A stretch of DNA of 64,000 bases from Parascedosporium putredinis (taxonomy: Eukaryota; Ascomycota; Sordariomycetes; Microascales; Microascaceae), in NCBI GenBank assembly GCA_949357655.1, contig CASHTG010000005.1, positions 930,001 through 994,000 on the forward strand, given 5' to 3'. Numbering within the stretch: the first letter of the stretch is position 1; each line of letters starts with the position of its first letter. Under the pieces are notes generated by a model, which made no database searches, had not been told where the DNA came from, and worked only from the letters and a program-made list of their open reading frames with translations. Both the position numbers and the translations under genes were made by a program. Positions 24,528 through 36,426 of the stretch are shown here, one piece after another.

Positions 24528-25483
24528 ATGCGCTCAAGGACAATCAATACCCGCCGGAGCATGACCAACCATTCCGGCACCCGGCTACGGGCACAGTCCT
24601 TCGATTTCTTCCCCACCTAAACGTATCCCAGGAAGCCGCGGATAGCGACGAGACGACCCCGCCATCGCCGTCAACTCCCCTTCGTCCTGAGTTATCTCGG
24701 GCCGCTGCTCGAACCCAGCAGCGAGCACAGCAATTGGCTCCCCGCCTCGTTCCACAGATGGGCGGGCGCCACACTAGACGGGAACCTGCTCGTTCCCCTC
24801 GCCTCATTCGTCCTCCGCGCCAACGATTTTCTCCGGCAAGAGGGGCTCGCCCACTACTGGCTCACCATTCGCGCCACCCAAGCCACTCCCGAGTACGACT
24901 GTCCGCGGTGGCACTGCGACGAGTACTTCTTCCATGAGGCTGAACGCCCGGACAAGGGTCCGAACTGGTGGGCAAACCACCTCCCCCATGCTAGTAGGAA
25001 AGAGAGGAGGAACAGGGCCGTCGTCCCAACCGCCAACGGACTGGAAACTGTGCGGCGTGCTCGCCGGCCCCCACGCTCTTCATCCCCCAACCAACAATCC
25101 AAAGCCCGTCAAATCCGCGACCGCGTGCGGGCCTCCTGTGCCAAGGAGCACATTTGCGCGTCGGTCCGCTGCGTCGGGTGCGCCACCGCCGCCGAAGAAG
25201 TCCGGAAACGCCTCGGCGAGGAGTACGCCGGCCTCGGCACCGTGCAGGCGGCCAAGGGCCAGATCGCTTGCTTCCGCGTCGGCACCGCCCGCGGCGCCGT
25301 GCACTCCGAGCCCAAGATGGACGGCGACCGCATCTTTGTCAACGTCGTGCCGGGGACCGAGGACGAGCTGAGGGCTCTCTCGTCGCGGTGGGGGTGGAGT
25401 ATCCGAGGTCATGGAGCTTTCGGGTTGTGGATCAGCCACGCGGGTATGTGGGAGACTTGTGCCCGCTGCCAGACTCGGAATAG
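24528..25483 (+). CDS. Conserved fungal protein of unknown function, frame-disrupted
   Basis: I do not know a function. Pieces in three frames join to one plausible protein of roughly 320 residues: an N-terminal low-complexity part, then ATLDGNLLVPLASFVLRA, GLAHYWLTIRATQATPEYD, PRWHCDEYFF, DWKLCGVLAGP, a Cys-containing helix-rich part with CVGCATAAEEVRKRL, then AVHSEPKMDGDRIFVNVVPG and a Trp-rich end with stop at 25481. The W-H-x-D-x-x-F motif recalls a metal-binding H-x-D, and the HSEP/VVPGTE part is strongly protein-like, so the gene is real. At least five frame changes are needed (about 24615, 24745, 24950-25000, 25060-25075, 25390-25394), more than in neighbours, so it may be a true pseudogene, may hide small introns, or may suffer base-call errors. 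The start at 24528 is tentative. Confidence 0.6.
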
Positions 25484-26666
25484 TCAATCTTTTTTTTTTG
25501 CTATTTGTTTTAATTTTTAATGGGGCACATATTGTCTTTTTCGCCCTTATTTATTCAATATATACCCAGCGACGTTTTGCCTCTCAGTCTTGAACCCCGC
25601 ACCGTAGACTTCATCTGCTTGCGTGCTTACTCCTATATGTACCTTGTGTAGACATCATTGATGCAATATAACAGTCGTTTATTCCATCAGCTGCGTGGTC
25701 TCTCTCGCTGCACCATGGTTACGACTCACGTACCTCAACAATTCAATAATAAAGACGCATGTAACCCCATTGCCTGCATGATACTTCGTACTTGATATCA
25801 GCGTCTCTGCGTGCAGTGTCTGACATTGCACTGACCGAGGATGGAATCGGACCATCTGTAATGCCGTGTGTTCCGCTTCATCATAGGCCACATCAACATC
25901 AGTTCACACTCAATATCCATGCTCACACTGCACTGACAAGACAGCAGTGGGAACTTGATACTTGATAGGTGCCTAATTTATTGACGCAAGCGAGGGAACA
26001 AAATAGGAAAAGATCCAAAACCCTTGTCGCCAACGAACCCCTGCGCAGAGACTATGCTAGTTCCGTTCGTTGCGCGTGGCTAGCCTCCGCCACTCTTATC
26101 TCTGCTTTTACAAATGCTGGCTGCCCAATAACCCCCAACGACCTTCTCGCTCGTTTCTCCAAGAAGAGCAAAAAACGCCCGGGTATCGAGATTGAGCGCC
26201 CCGGTAGAGCCAGTAGAGCGGGGCGTAAAGAAAACTGCAAAGACAAGGGGCGGGGATGCGAACGGCGCGCGGGATTACTGCATGACCACCAGAATGCAAC
26301 GGTCGCACAAGTTGCCGCTCGACTAAAAAAGCTTGTGGTTGACAGTTAGTGCAGCAAAGGCCAATGGTGTCGAGTTATCCCTCGTCGTTTGTCACCATCT
26401 CGTGCGTGGGGAGGCGGAGGGGAGGGGCGAACCTGCACTGCAACCATGGCAGGGACTAGGAAGTGAAGATGAAATGGCTCCAAAGAGGACCACCCGGGGC
26501 AGTTGGTCCTGGTTTGGATGTGATATGTGAGACAAGTGTCTGTTTAAAATTCATTCTCGTCCGCTGTCAGCGAGAATAAACTGCGAGAAGAAAGGGAAGG
26601 ACAAAGGGCCAGACGCCAACTCGTTCTCTTGTCTAGGAAGCTCATCGCAAAAGAAAAAGAAAAGCC
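25484..26666. other. Intergenic, nothing recognised
   Basis: A 126-codon frame at 25969-26349 has no family-like features and is judged chance. Confidence 0.45.
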
Positions 26667-28462
26667 ATGACAGTAGTGCACTCCCTCCCCAGCGTGTCCC
26701 TCGCCGCCGGCGCCGCCGTCTTCCTCGCGGCCGCCCTCATCGCCAAATACCTCCTCTCCACCCGCCGCCCGCGCGACTTCCCCCGGGCCCCCACGATCCT
26801 CGGCCTCGGCAACCTGCACCAGATCCCCTCCAGCAGCCCTTTCGCCAATTCCACGCCTGGGCCGAAACCTACGGCGACATCCTCGGCCTCAAAGTCGGGC
26901 CCCTCAACGTGGTCGTCCTGCGCAACCCCGTCCACGTGCGCGAGGTGCTCGAGAAGCGCGGTGCCTCTTACGCGGGCCGACCCTACAGCTACATACCCGC
27001 GGAGCACGTCTTTGCCGAGCACGCCGACAAGCACATCCTCAACCTCCAGCACGACGCGTTCCTGCGCCGCTGGCGTACCGCCGCGAATCACCTCCTCGCC
27101 CCCGCCGGCGTGAGGCAGTGCCTGCCCATCCTCGACGCCACCGCCGCGACGCTCGCGCACAGCCTACTCGACGTCGACGCCGAGGTCATCGACCCCCTGT
27201 CGCACGTCCGGCACTGGGCGCTGGCGACGCCCCTGCTCGCCATCACGGGCCAGCGCCTCGAGGACCGCGGCCCGGGCTTCGCCGCCCGGTTCTTCGACGC
27301 GCAGCACAAGTGGCTCGAGCTGCTGGAGCCCGGCAACGCGCCGCCCGTCGACTTTTTCCCCTTCCTCCGCTGGGTGCCCGAGTTGTTCGCGGATTGAAGA
27401 CCAAGGCGCGCGAGGTGCGCGAGTACATGCTCGACGAGTACTTTGGCTACTTGCAGACGGCCAAGGGACTGCGTCACCAAACGGACGAGGAGGCGTCTTC
27501 CTCCTCTGGTGGATTGAAAGGTTTTCGGCCCTTGCTGACCAAGGTCCTCGAGGACGGCGGGCCCGAGCCGACGGAGAAGAGTCAGGGGAAATGCTTTACG
27601 GATGCCGAGATTGCGTACATGGGCGGCGGGCTCCTCGACGCAGCCGTGGACACTACTTTGGCTTCCATCCTGAGCTTCATCATGTTCATGGCTCGTTATC
27701 CCGAAGTGCAAGCCCAAGCGTTTGAGGAACTCGATGGACAATGCCCGGGCAAGGTACCGTCGGCCGAAGATCTGGAGAAACTGCCGTACCTTCGAGCATG
27801 CTTGTTGGAGGTAAGTGTATAGCCTACACTATGTATAACAAACCACCGCGGCTGGCAAAACTAAGCCTCATTCCTCCCTAACAAAAAGGCACGGCACATG
27901 CACAAAGGGAAAAATTGACATTAACACACACGCTAACGTTTCCATTTTTTTCTTCTTCTTTTTCCTTTTCTAGATCTTCCGTCTCCGCCCCCCGCGCCAA
28001 CCTCGCTCCCCGCATCCTCGACCGGGACGACGTCTTCCACGGCTACAAGCTCCCCAAGGGGACAACGATCCTCGTCAACGTGTGGGGACTGCACCAAAAC
28101 AGCGACGAGTACGAGGCACCCGACGAATTTCGCCCGCAGCGGTTCCTCCTGCACCCGCTGGGCGTCAAGCCCGACGCGCTCGCGCCGGACGCGGTCCACG
28201 GGCGAAGGGCGAGCTATACCTTTGGCACGGGACGCAGGGTGTGCCCCGGGGAACAATTCGCGGAGGCTTCTCTGCTCCTGGCCCTCGCCAAGGTCGTCTG
28301 GGCCTATCGAATCGTTGCCCCGGGACCGCTTGACACCTCGCTACAAGGGGGTATGCGACCGGCTTAGCCCTCGTGCCGAAGCCATTCAGGGTCGAGTTCC
28401 AGCTGAGGGACGACGCTAGAAGGGAGCTCCTCACTTCTGAATACAATGCCATCGCTCTCTAA
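26667..28462 (+). CDS. Cytochrome P450 monooxygenase
   Basis: ER-anchored heme monooxygenase, inferred length about 545 residues. The N-terminal membrane anchor (VSLAAGAAVFLAAALIAKYLL) is followed by the Arg/Pro hinge. The I-helix carries AAVDTTLAS, the K-helix E-x-x-R is EIFR across the intron (27811-27973), and the heme loop is FGTGRRVCPGE with the Cys ligand. The overall pattern (GNLHQIP, QFHAWAETYG, FRPQRFL) fits the ascomycete group that includes O-methylsterigmatocystin-oxidoreductase-like P450s. Five one-base gaps break the frame: near 26835, at 27396 (a Trp codon has become a stop), at the C runs 27988-27993 and 28008-28011, and at the G run 28347-28351. With these, exon lengths become 1146 and 492, both multiples of three, and the stop moves from 28366 to 28460. 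Substrate unknown; no backbone synthase is adjacent. Confidence 0.88.
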
Positions 28463-29914
28463 TCCCGAAACGACGGGTGTCCAAGCCGCAAGTGGGGTCT
28501 ACCATGAACCCTCTTCTCCCCCGGCTCCCTCGATGAAGATGCCTCTCTCTCTCTCTCTCTCTCTCGGTTTGGACGGGCCATCTCAGATCCCATTGAGATG
28601 CAGAGTGGGGACGGACCAATAGGAGCGCGGGTGGCTGCTCGATATTCCGTCTTTACTCTGCCCCCGGGCCCGGGGAATATGGGAAAAAGAAAGAGTAGTC
28701 AATGGCTGTGGGGATGGGGAACTCTTTTTAATGGATCCATCCACTCTGTCTCTGTCTGTCTTTATCTTTTCTGCCGTCCCCCACACGGACAACGATGCAT
28801 AGATCTATCAATTGCACCGATTGATGCAATCACAGTGTTGATGGGCGGACCCCGCACAGCTTCGAGCCGGAGTGTCGGTTTTGGGCGCCGCCCCTGGCTA
28901 AAGTTCAGATAGATTGATCAACAAAGGGTCGATTCGGCTTATTATATTTTCGGCGACTCAAACTCGTCCCAAACAGGCAAGTCACGCCCCGGGCCAGGAG
29001 TGAATGGGTGGGGAAGAGCGCAGCGAGAGTCGAGCGAGATGGAGAGGCAGAGCGAGTCCAGAGCGAGTCCAGAGCGAGACAGAAGCCAAGAGAAACCTGA
29101 CACACGGGAGGGGATTAATACTTAGTACTCTCTTCTCACATGCTGTACAACTGGAATATTTTTCGACATTGAGCCCCATGATCGACGATGCGTCGGCCCC
29201 CATGGAAAAACCCGTACGATTGGGCTTATGGATTTAGATTAAATTTGTGTTGGATATTTTCCCTCTTTTCTGGGTTTGAAAAACATGAGCTGATTTTTCC
29301 TTGTCCCCCATTAAGCCCTCTAATGAGCTCAACTCCTTATTCGGGAATGCGGCTAGCTGTCAACGAACAAGGTGTGGGATGGGGAGCGTGTGTTTTGTGT
29401 TTGTGACTCTCGTCTCTCTTCCTCTCGTGCTGCTGTTCCTAATACAACATGTCCCTTTGCATCCTCTTCCTCCGCCGTTTGCGCGACAGCTGGTGCTTTG
29501 ACGCACTCAAACTTCTGAAAAAAATGATGAAACTTCTAATACCTTGACACCTTGGACCCGCCCCATATTCAAGGGATTGAATGTGCGACTGTGATGGATG
29601 CTGTGATGACAGAATGAATGCCCTGTATCGACGGACAAAAACAAAAGACAAAAGGAAAAAGAAAAAAAACACAAGATCCTTCTACTCAATTCCCGCTGGA
29701 CGAAAAGGCACAAGAAAAAAAGAAGACGGTACAAGATGTAAATATAAATGAATGAAGAGAAGATTGTAAAAAGATTTAATCAAGAAAAGAAAAGGAAGAA
29801 GCGGGATGGCGAAAAAAGAAAGAAATCATGTGCTGCTCGGCAGCGGATGGTTGTGGCTGTCGAACCGATAACCTCGAGGAAGGCGATGCACTATCCAAGT
29901 TCCCGGGTTGTGTA
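28463..29914. other. Intergenic, convergent 3' flanks
   Basis: Contains a CT microsatellite (28543-28565) and short GAGCGAGTCCA-type repeats near 29050-29080. No gene supported. Confidence 0.5.
28543..28565. repeat. (CT)n microsatellite
   Basis: Eleven or more uninterrupted CT dinucleotides. Confidence 0.95.
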
Positions 29915-32388
29915 TTAAAAGTCCCACAGCGTGCCGAATGCGTGTAAACCAGCTGCAAGAATCGTACGTTAGCCGCCATTTGCCTTTTTTGCGTCTGTAT
30001 TTTTTTTCTTCTTCTCTTTCCGCTTGCTTTTGCGGGGTTTTGCGGGGTGGCGACACGGCTGGGTTCCCAAAGGAAAAGAAGATGGGGGAGAACTGGCAGA
30101 CAAAGAAACGGGGGCTGGAATCTGGGGAACGGGACATGCGTGCAAGATGGGGGCCGGAGGATTGTGCAAGGGGCGAAAAGCGGAAAAGAGAAGAAAAAAG
30201 AAAAAAAGCTTTTTCGACGTACCTGCAGCGCAGCCCTGCATCATCTCGTCGTTGCCCTGCATGTTGGAGGTGATGAAGATGACCTCGGCTCCGAAGCTGT
30301 CCCACGTCTCCTTGAGGAGGCCCACGGTATCCGGCCGGCCGCCTCGCTTCTTGGAGTCCCAGAGGATCATGCGTTCCGGCTCGATGTGCTTGTGGATAAG
30401 GCCCGAGATCGTAGGTCCAAATGTCCTCTCTTGGTCCGAACCGATCCAGATGAGGAACCTGAGATGAGACGCGGCGATATTAGCGATTTGTGTGAAGGAA
30501 AAAAAAAAAAAAAAAAAACCGAAACTCACCAGTTCTTGCTCTGGATACAGGTCGAGAGCGCGGCTCCAATACCAGTTCCCGTGCAAATGCGAATTCCTCG
30601 CTTAAACATGGCCGAAGCATGTCCGACGCCGGCTACACCAAGGGGAGGTTTGAAGTTAGCGAGCGATCCTCGGGGCTTTTTTCCTCTTCTTCTTTTCTAC
30701 TTCTTCTCCCTCATTTCGTTCGTTTCATGAAACAGCACTAAAAAAAAAAAGACGAGACGAGACTCACCGAATTTGAGTTCGCGGGTCCAGACAAACTTGG
30801 GCGGGTCGTCAACGAGGCCCTTTGTGAAATCGCCCTGGACGCCGCAAATCATGTAGTGGCAGTCGGACTTGCGACCCTCGCTAATGATGCCAAAGGCGTG
30901 GTACTCCATGACCGAGGTGCGGCTGATGCGGCCCAGGAGACCCTGCTGCATGCCACGCTGGAACTTGAGGATGGCGACCTTGGGGGATGGCTAGGGAGAA
31001 GAGTTAGTCGAGCGGACTTTGCTAAACAGGTTTTGACGGAGGGAGACGTACGATTTCGACCTCGACGGGGACCTTTCGAAGCGTGATCCAAGGAATGAGG
31101 ACGCTGGGAGGCAGAAATTATTAGTACAATTCCCCGGCGTGGTTGTGCGTACGCATGTGGACTTGGACTTACAAGACGGTCATGAAAACGGCAAACCAAA
31201 ACTCCTGTGCACTAAGGAGGGAGTCGGCATCGGCACGCCACTCCTTCAACTTGATGTCGTAGAAATTACCCAAGATGACAAAGACCCAGGTCGCCTAATT
31301 GATTTATTAGTACCATGATTATCCGAATTTCAATATTTTTTCGGTCCTTGAAGAGCGGGGCTGGCATACCGCAAGACCAAGCCAGCCGATGAAGCGGTGA
31401 TGGCCTTCGAATACGTTGTGGTAGTTGCTGCGCGGAAAGCGTTAGTCTCCTTTTTTCTTTCTCTTTTTGTGATTTCGCCCAACTTACTTTCGCACCCACG
31501 GGAACGCGCTCAAGATGGAGATGAGCACGAGAACGTTGGTGATGATTCCGGCCACGATTACGGTAATGTGCTGCACGGACTGGTTCCGGATGATGTCGAC
31601 AATCTTGAAAACAAGCCATCTTTAAAACAAACATCGCGTGTTAGTCACACCCTGCACACTGGATTTTCTAGGGCGAAATTCTTGGCCTTACCCAGCGCCC
31701 GAGAGAGCGCATCCGGAGTGAATGCCGCCCACATGCTGCAAAACGGAGGTGACGCCCAATTTAATGGGAACCGGGGCCCACTACTCAAACCGTCAGCGAT
31801 TTCAGCCAAAAAGAAAAGAAAAGAAAATTCTTATACATACGCTTCGCAGTCCGTAAATAGCAATGATGTAGAGGATTCGAAGAAACAGCTCGTTGCGCAT
31901 GAGCACGGCACACAACAAATTCCCCAGCACCAAGGCACCCAAGTGATTCTCGGCGTACTTGAAGCGCCCCAGCCCGGCCATGACGATGCCGGTAATGTTG
32001 AGCAGGACGACAAAGGTGAAGAACTTGCGGTACGTGTTGAACCAGAGCCAAAACAGGATCCAGCGGCTAGGCTTAGGCTTCGGGGTTTACCACCACCGCC
32101 ACCACCGCTGCCTTTCTTCCCGGGCTCGTTGGGGGCCTTGAAACCGGTGGGCCAGGAGAGAGCGAGCTCGGGCACGCTGGTAAACGGGGTGAGACCTTCG
32201 TGCACGGGGGACAGCGGCCACAGATCCGTGTCGACGTAGAGCGACTTCTTCCTGTCGGAGCGGCTGCTGCGGGGCGGGATGATGGGCAAGCCGGGCGTGT
32301 AGTCGAACATGCCCTTTTCTGCGTCGTCGAAGTCTTGGTTGCGGCCTGCGCCCTTGGCCTTGCCCTTGGACCACGGTCGTGAAGACAT
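29915..32388 (-). CDS. tmpA: TmpA-like integral membrane flavoprotein
   Basis: Multi-exon membrane oxidoreductase resembling TmpA of Aspergillus nidulans, a flavoprotein affecting conidiation. Exon 1 (32388-31841) encodes a cytosolic N terminus with a poly-Gly tract, then WILFWLWFNTYRKFFTFVVL and further transmembrane helices; later exons add GWLVFKIVDIIRNQ, RFIGWLGLAATWVFVILG and FWFAVFMTVFVLIPW. The soluble C-terminal half has HAFGIISEG, the nucleotide-binding turn ICTGTGIGAALS, WFLIWIGSDQERTFGP, RMILWDSKKRGGRPD and a last short exon ending AFGTLWDF (stop 29915-29917), the usual C terminus of this group. One base is missing in a G run at 32082-32085 (+) after the poly-Gly tract. An intron carries a 20-nt homopolymer (A on +) at about 30499-30518. 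The family has been described as NRPS-derived or ferric-reductase-like; catalytic partner unknown. Confidence 0.85.
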
Positions 32389-35300
32389 TGTTGTATGCGA
32401 AGTCCCGCCTTCGAGACGCAGAGAGCGCGCGCGGACCGGGAAAACGAGAGAGGTTGTGGAACAAGCGGGGGAGAGAGCTTGGTTCTAACGTTTTGTTGTG
32501 TTCCGGGAGGTCCGTCTGGTGTCGCGGAGGCTTAGTTTCGAAGCTCGAAAAGGGGAGGGTGGGGGCCGGGGGTTGGTGAGGGAGGGGAGGAGGGAGATAT
32601 ATATATGAATGGAAGGGCTAAAGGGAGAATGGGAAGGAGAGTTGAGGTTGGGCGGAAAGAGGTACGCTAGGAAGATCTGGAGCTAGCGGAAAGGACAGGG
32701 GATGTCCCGGGAAGGGAGAGAGGAGGGTAAGGTGTGTGCCTGTAAGTGGCGTGTGCGTGTGTGTATGGGCAGACAGATCCGAACCAGCTGATGGATTCCA
32801 GCGGTTCCTTTGGGTTGAAGAAAAGGGGGGGGCGGCGGAGGAAGGAAGGATGGAAGGAGGGTATATGGAAAGCGACGGTTGTGTCCGGCCTTGGCCTGGA
32901 ATTTTAAAGAGAATGGGCTGATCAAGGGATCTAGACGACGGAAAAAGGCCAGGCACTCACTTTAAACCCACAGGGTTCCCAAGATCCAGAGCTCGCAACT
33001 TTAGGGTTCCAATACCGATACCCCACGGGGAGGGAAAAAAGTGGGATATGGGCTGTTACGAGCAGGTGGCTCGACGCGCGACGCTGGCGGTGGGAGAGAC
33101 GGTGTAAGGTAGCAGGAAGCAGGAAGCAGGAAGTGGAAGAAGAAGAACAGAGAGAGAGAGAGCGAGAGAGAGTCCGTCAGTCAGTCCGTGGAAAGAGAGT
33201 TTTGCGTTCCCTTTTTTGGTTCGCAGGGTGGGTTACATGGAGATCCCGGGGCGGAGGGGCTGATATTTCCAGAAATCCAGACGCAAAAAGGAACGAAAAA
33301 GAACGAAGAGGCAAGGCCAGCCCCAAAAGGTTTAAAGGGTCCTGTCCTTTTGAACAATGGAATGGAAATAGATCTTGGGTGTCGGGGTCACGACGGAACA
33401 TGGAAGCGCCCGCGTTCCTTGACTCCTTAACCTCGAACCGTGGGCCGGGGGCTCCACAATTAGTCGTTTATTCGTTTTCTTTTTTTCTTTTTCTTTTTTT
33501 TCGCGTTCCGCATAGCTTGCTTTCCTGCTTTTGCTGCGATTCCCGACCCCAGGCACGAGCTCCGAAGAAAGACCTGCCGCCGCAACGAGCAAAGTAAGGC
33601 ATATACCGAACTATCCGCCAAGGAGAGAGATAAACTTGTGGGCAGCCAATAGCCTATGTGGGATGTGCGGAGGGCCCTTTTTTTTTTTTCTCGTCTTCTT
33701 TTTTTCTTTTTCTTCCCTTCTTCTTCCTTCTTCTCTCTCTACTACCAGTGCGTGCTACCGCTAGTCCTGGCGGTGCCTGTCCTGTTCCCCCCTCCCCCAG
33801 ATAGATTTGCCGGCTTCCTCGAGTGGGCAAGCAAGGCAATTGCAAGCCGCCTCTGGGGCGGACTGCCGACCCCATACTCTCTCAATTATGTCGTCAGATC
33901 CATATTCGAAGCGAGATTGTTATTGTTCATGCCACTGGCTAACAGGCTGGGGGAGAGGGCCCCCGGCCGTCATTTGTGCAATTATGTGCCCTCCTCTGGC
34001 CCCGTTCTGCTAGGCCCTGGCGGCTGTTCCTCCGTCAGGCCAGGCAGGGAAATCCATTTAAAGCTCCGATTATCCATATTAACCCCAGATTCGGGGCGGA
34101 ATCTGCATCTACAGCGCTGACACGTGGGGGCCGGCAGAACATTGAACGATCCAAGTACCTTGACCCACGACCGACTTGCTTTTTTGGCACCTTTGGCAAT
34201 CCCAGCGCTCTCAATCTCTCTTTTTCGCCCTCCCCTCAAGTGCTCCCTGCGCCGCCCTCCCTCCCTCAACTCTCTCACACACCCCGGTCGACCGCCAGGG
34301 CGTCGTTCTCCTGCCTGCCCGCCAACTCTTTCGCGTGAGGGTGCCCATCAAGCTTAATACCCCAGGGTAGAATTGACAAGCCCCGCGCGTTCCACAACCG
34401 GCGACCATCCGAGTACGGGGTACCTCGATGCACATGCACACCCTCGCAATAAGTGCCATGCACCAACGTCGTGGCTTTTTGCCATTCTTTTTCTTTCTCT
34501 TTTTCCCTTTGTTTTCTCGTAGGCGCCCTGCTCTCTTTCTGGCTGTTTTCTCGATTCTCGGTCGAATGGGTAGCAGCGACCGTGAATAAAACCAGGGGCA
34601 CGCGCTGCCCTCTCTCTCTCCCTCTCTATTCAGCATCTGCTGATAACGGCGCGCCCCGATGACAGACCCCATCATCTCACGATGCATCCACCCCTCCCCT
34701 TCATCCATAGCAACTACAGTTGGACCTGCCTTCTTCGCCTCTTCGCCATCGGCCCTGTTCCCTTAGCTTTTCTCTTCCCCCTCTCGCGTTTCTGTCCCCC
34801 TTGCTTATCTCTCCCTTTGAGAAGAAAAAGAAGCAAAGAAACCTTAATAGATCCTAAATATAGGGCTTTGGTCCCGGAGCCGTTCAATCTCGCTCCCCGC
34901 GTATATCCTCCTCTCCTCCTTTTTCCTTTCCCTTCCCCCTACCCCACCGCCACCCCTCCTTTTTTATTTTCCTTTTTCCTAATCCATCAGTGATTTGAGC
35001 TCTCTGCAATGGAGATCCCACCCGTGGGCGGCCTGCCGGGGAACGGCACTGTCTGCGGTTGATAGATCCGGGGGAGGGACCCAAGCAGGGGAGGGGCAAA
35101 GGTCCAACAAGGTACAGAAAAGGCAGTTCTCTGGGGTCAGGAACCCACCAACGGGAATCGATCGAGCTGGCTCGCTCCTCTCTCTCTTTCCTCTTGCCGT
35201 CTTCTCCCCCGCCCAGAAAGGGGAGAGACCAAACCCCATTCGGGCTGGGCTGGCGGCGGAACCGACGGGCCGGGGTGGGTGTTGGCCACACTTAGAGAGA

Positions 35301-36402
35301 GAAGAGGTCTCGTCCAAATAGGCTCCACAGGTTCTTCGCATTTTCCTGAACGGGACCCGTGTGTGTCTGTGGGCTGGGCCCCCGGGCTGGGCTGGGCACC
35401 CATCCCGCGAACCTGACTCTTGACTTTGCTCTTCCCTGTCTGCCACGCTTGTTTGCTGAAACCCTTCTTGCATGCTTGATTTTTGGCTCCATCTATCCTT
35501 CTATCCCTCTCTTTCTCTCTCATTCTCTCTCGCCAAGGTCTTCAATGTTGTTTCAGTGACGTTCTTGCCCTGCCCTACCACACACCCGCGCTGCAAGCTT
35601 GCAAGCGTAGCCCCTCTCCATACCACCCTCCTGTACCCTCCTGTCCACCCTCCTGCTCACGGCCTTGCTGGCTTCCACCAGACAATATTCCCAGTATTCC
35701 CCTGCCAAGTAAAATAATGACGTCTCTTAGGGCGGCTCAACCTTGCAACTGTTTTGCAGATCATGTGCCCCCTCCCAACCCCCAACCTCATCTCTGCCTG
35801 CGTCCGTCCACCTGCATCTTTGATTCCGCATCTATCCCACCATTGTCATGTCATCTGCTCGGCCGCAGCCGCGATGCTTATTTTTCCACTCCTCTCCGCG
35901 CCCTGAAAAGAAACCCCCTCTTGTATTACGCTTTTCCTGCCGTGCTCTCGGTTTTTTCTTCCCACCACGTAGCTATTTGCTTTCCTGGGAGGGTGGTTCC
36001 TTTTTTCCCTCTCTATTTTGCTAGGCCTCTCGCAAAGGTGACACTCGGCGGCTTCCTCGGAGGGGCAAAATCCGTGCCGTCCCTTAGCGTGCTCTCTCGA
36101 CAGTGGGACAACGATGGGACTGGACAGTCACGAGACACGAAACCAACTTGGATCCTTCAGGTACGAGGTTTTTGACCATTTATTTCTCTGCCATTGGTGG
36201 CCCCAAACAATAATCATGCCGCCCCACGATTTGCATTCTATCTGTTGTTGAGATAACCTCGCGGGCTAGTCCCTGAATCTAAGCAAGCCCCGATATTTTA
36301 GTCTGCTCCTTAATTCCTAGCCATGTCTAGTTAATTATTCCCTTTAAGCTGGCCCCCATCGTCCATCGCTCCCTTGGCGCCTTCATGGGGGAAAGAGAAC
36401 CC

Positions 36403-36426
36403 GAAGAAGAAGAAGAAGAAGAAGAA
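36403..36426. repeat. (GAA)n microsatellite
   Basis: Eight GAA units followed by A-rich imperfect copies. Confidence 0.9.

Noticed and set aside
25969..26349. 126-codon frame upstream of the P450
   Set aside because: No family-like motifs and no start context; basic low-complexity C terminus.
35483..36175. 230-codon open frame in the 6.4-kb gap
   Set aside because: Composition is Ser/Pro/Leu-rich like the surrounding pyrimidine tracts, with no domain, signal or splice support.
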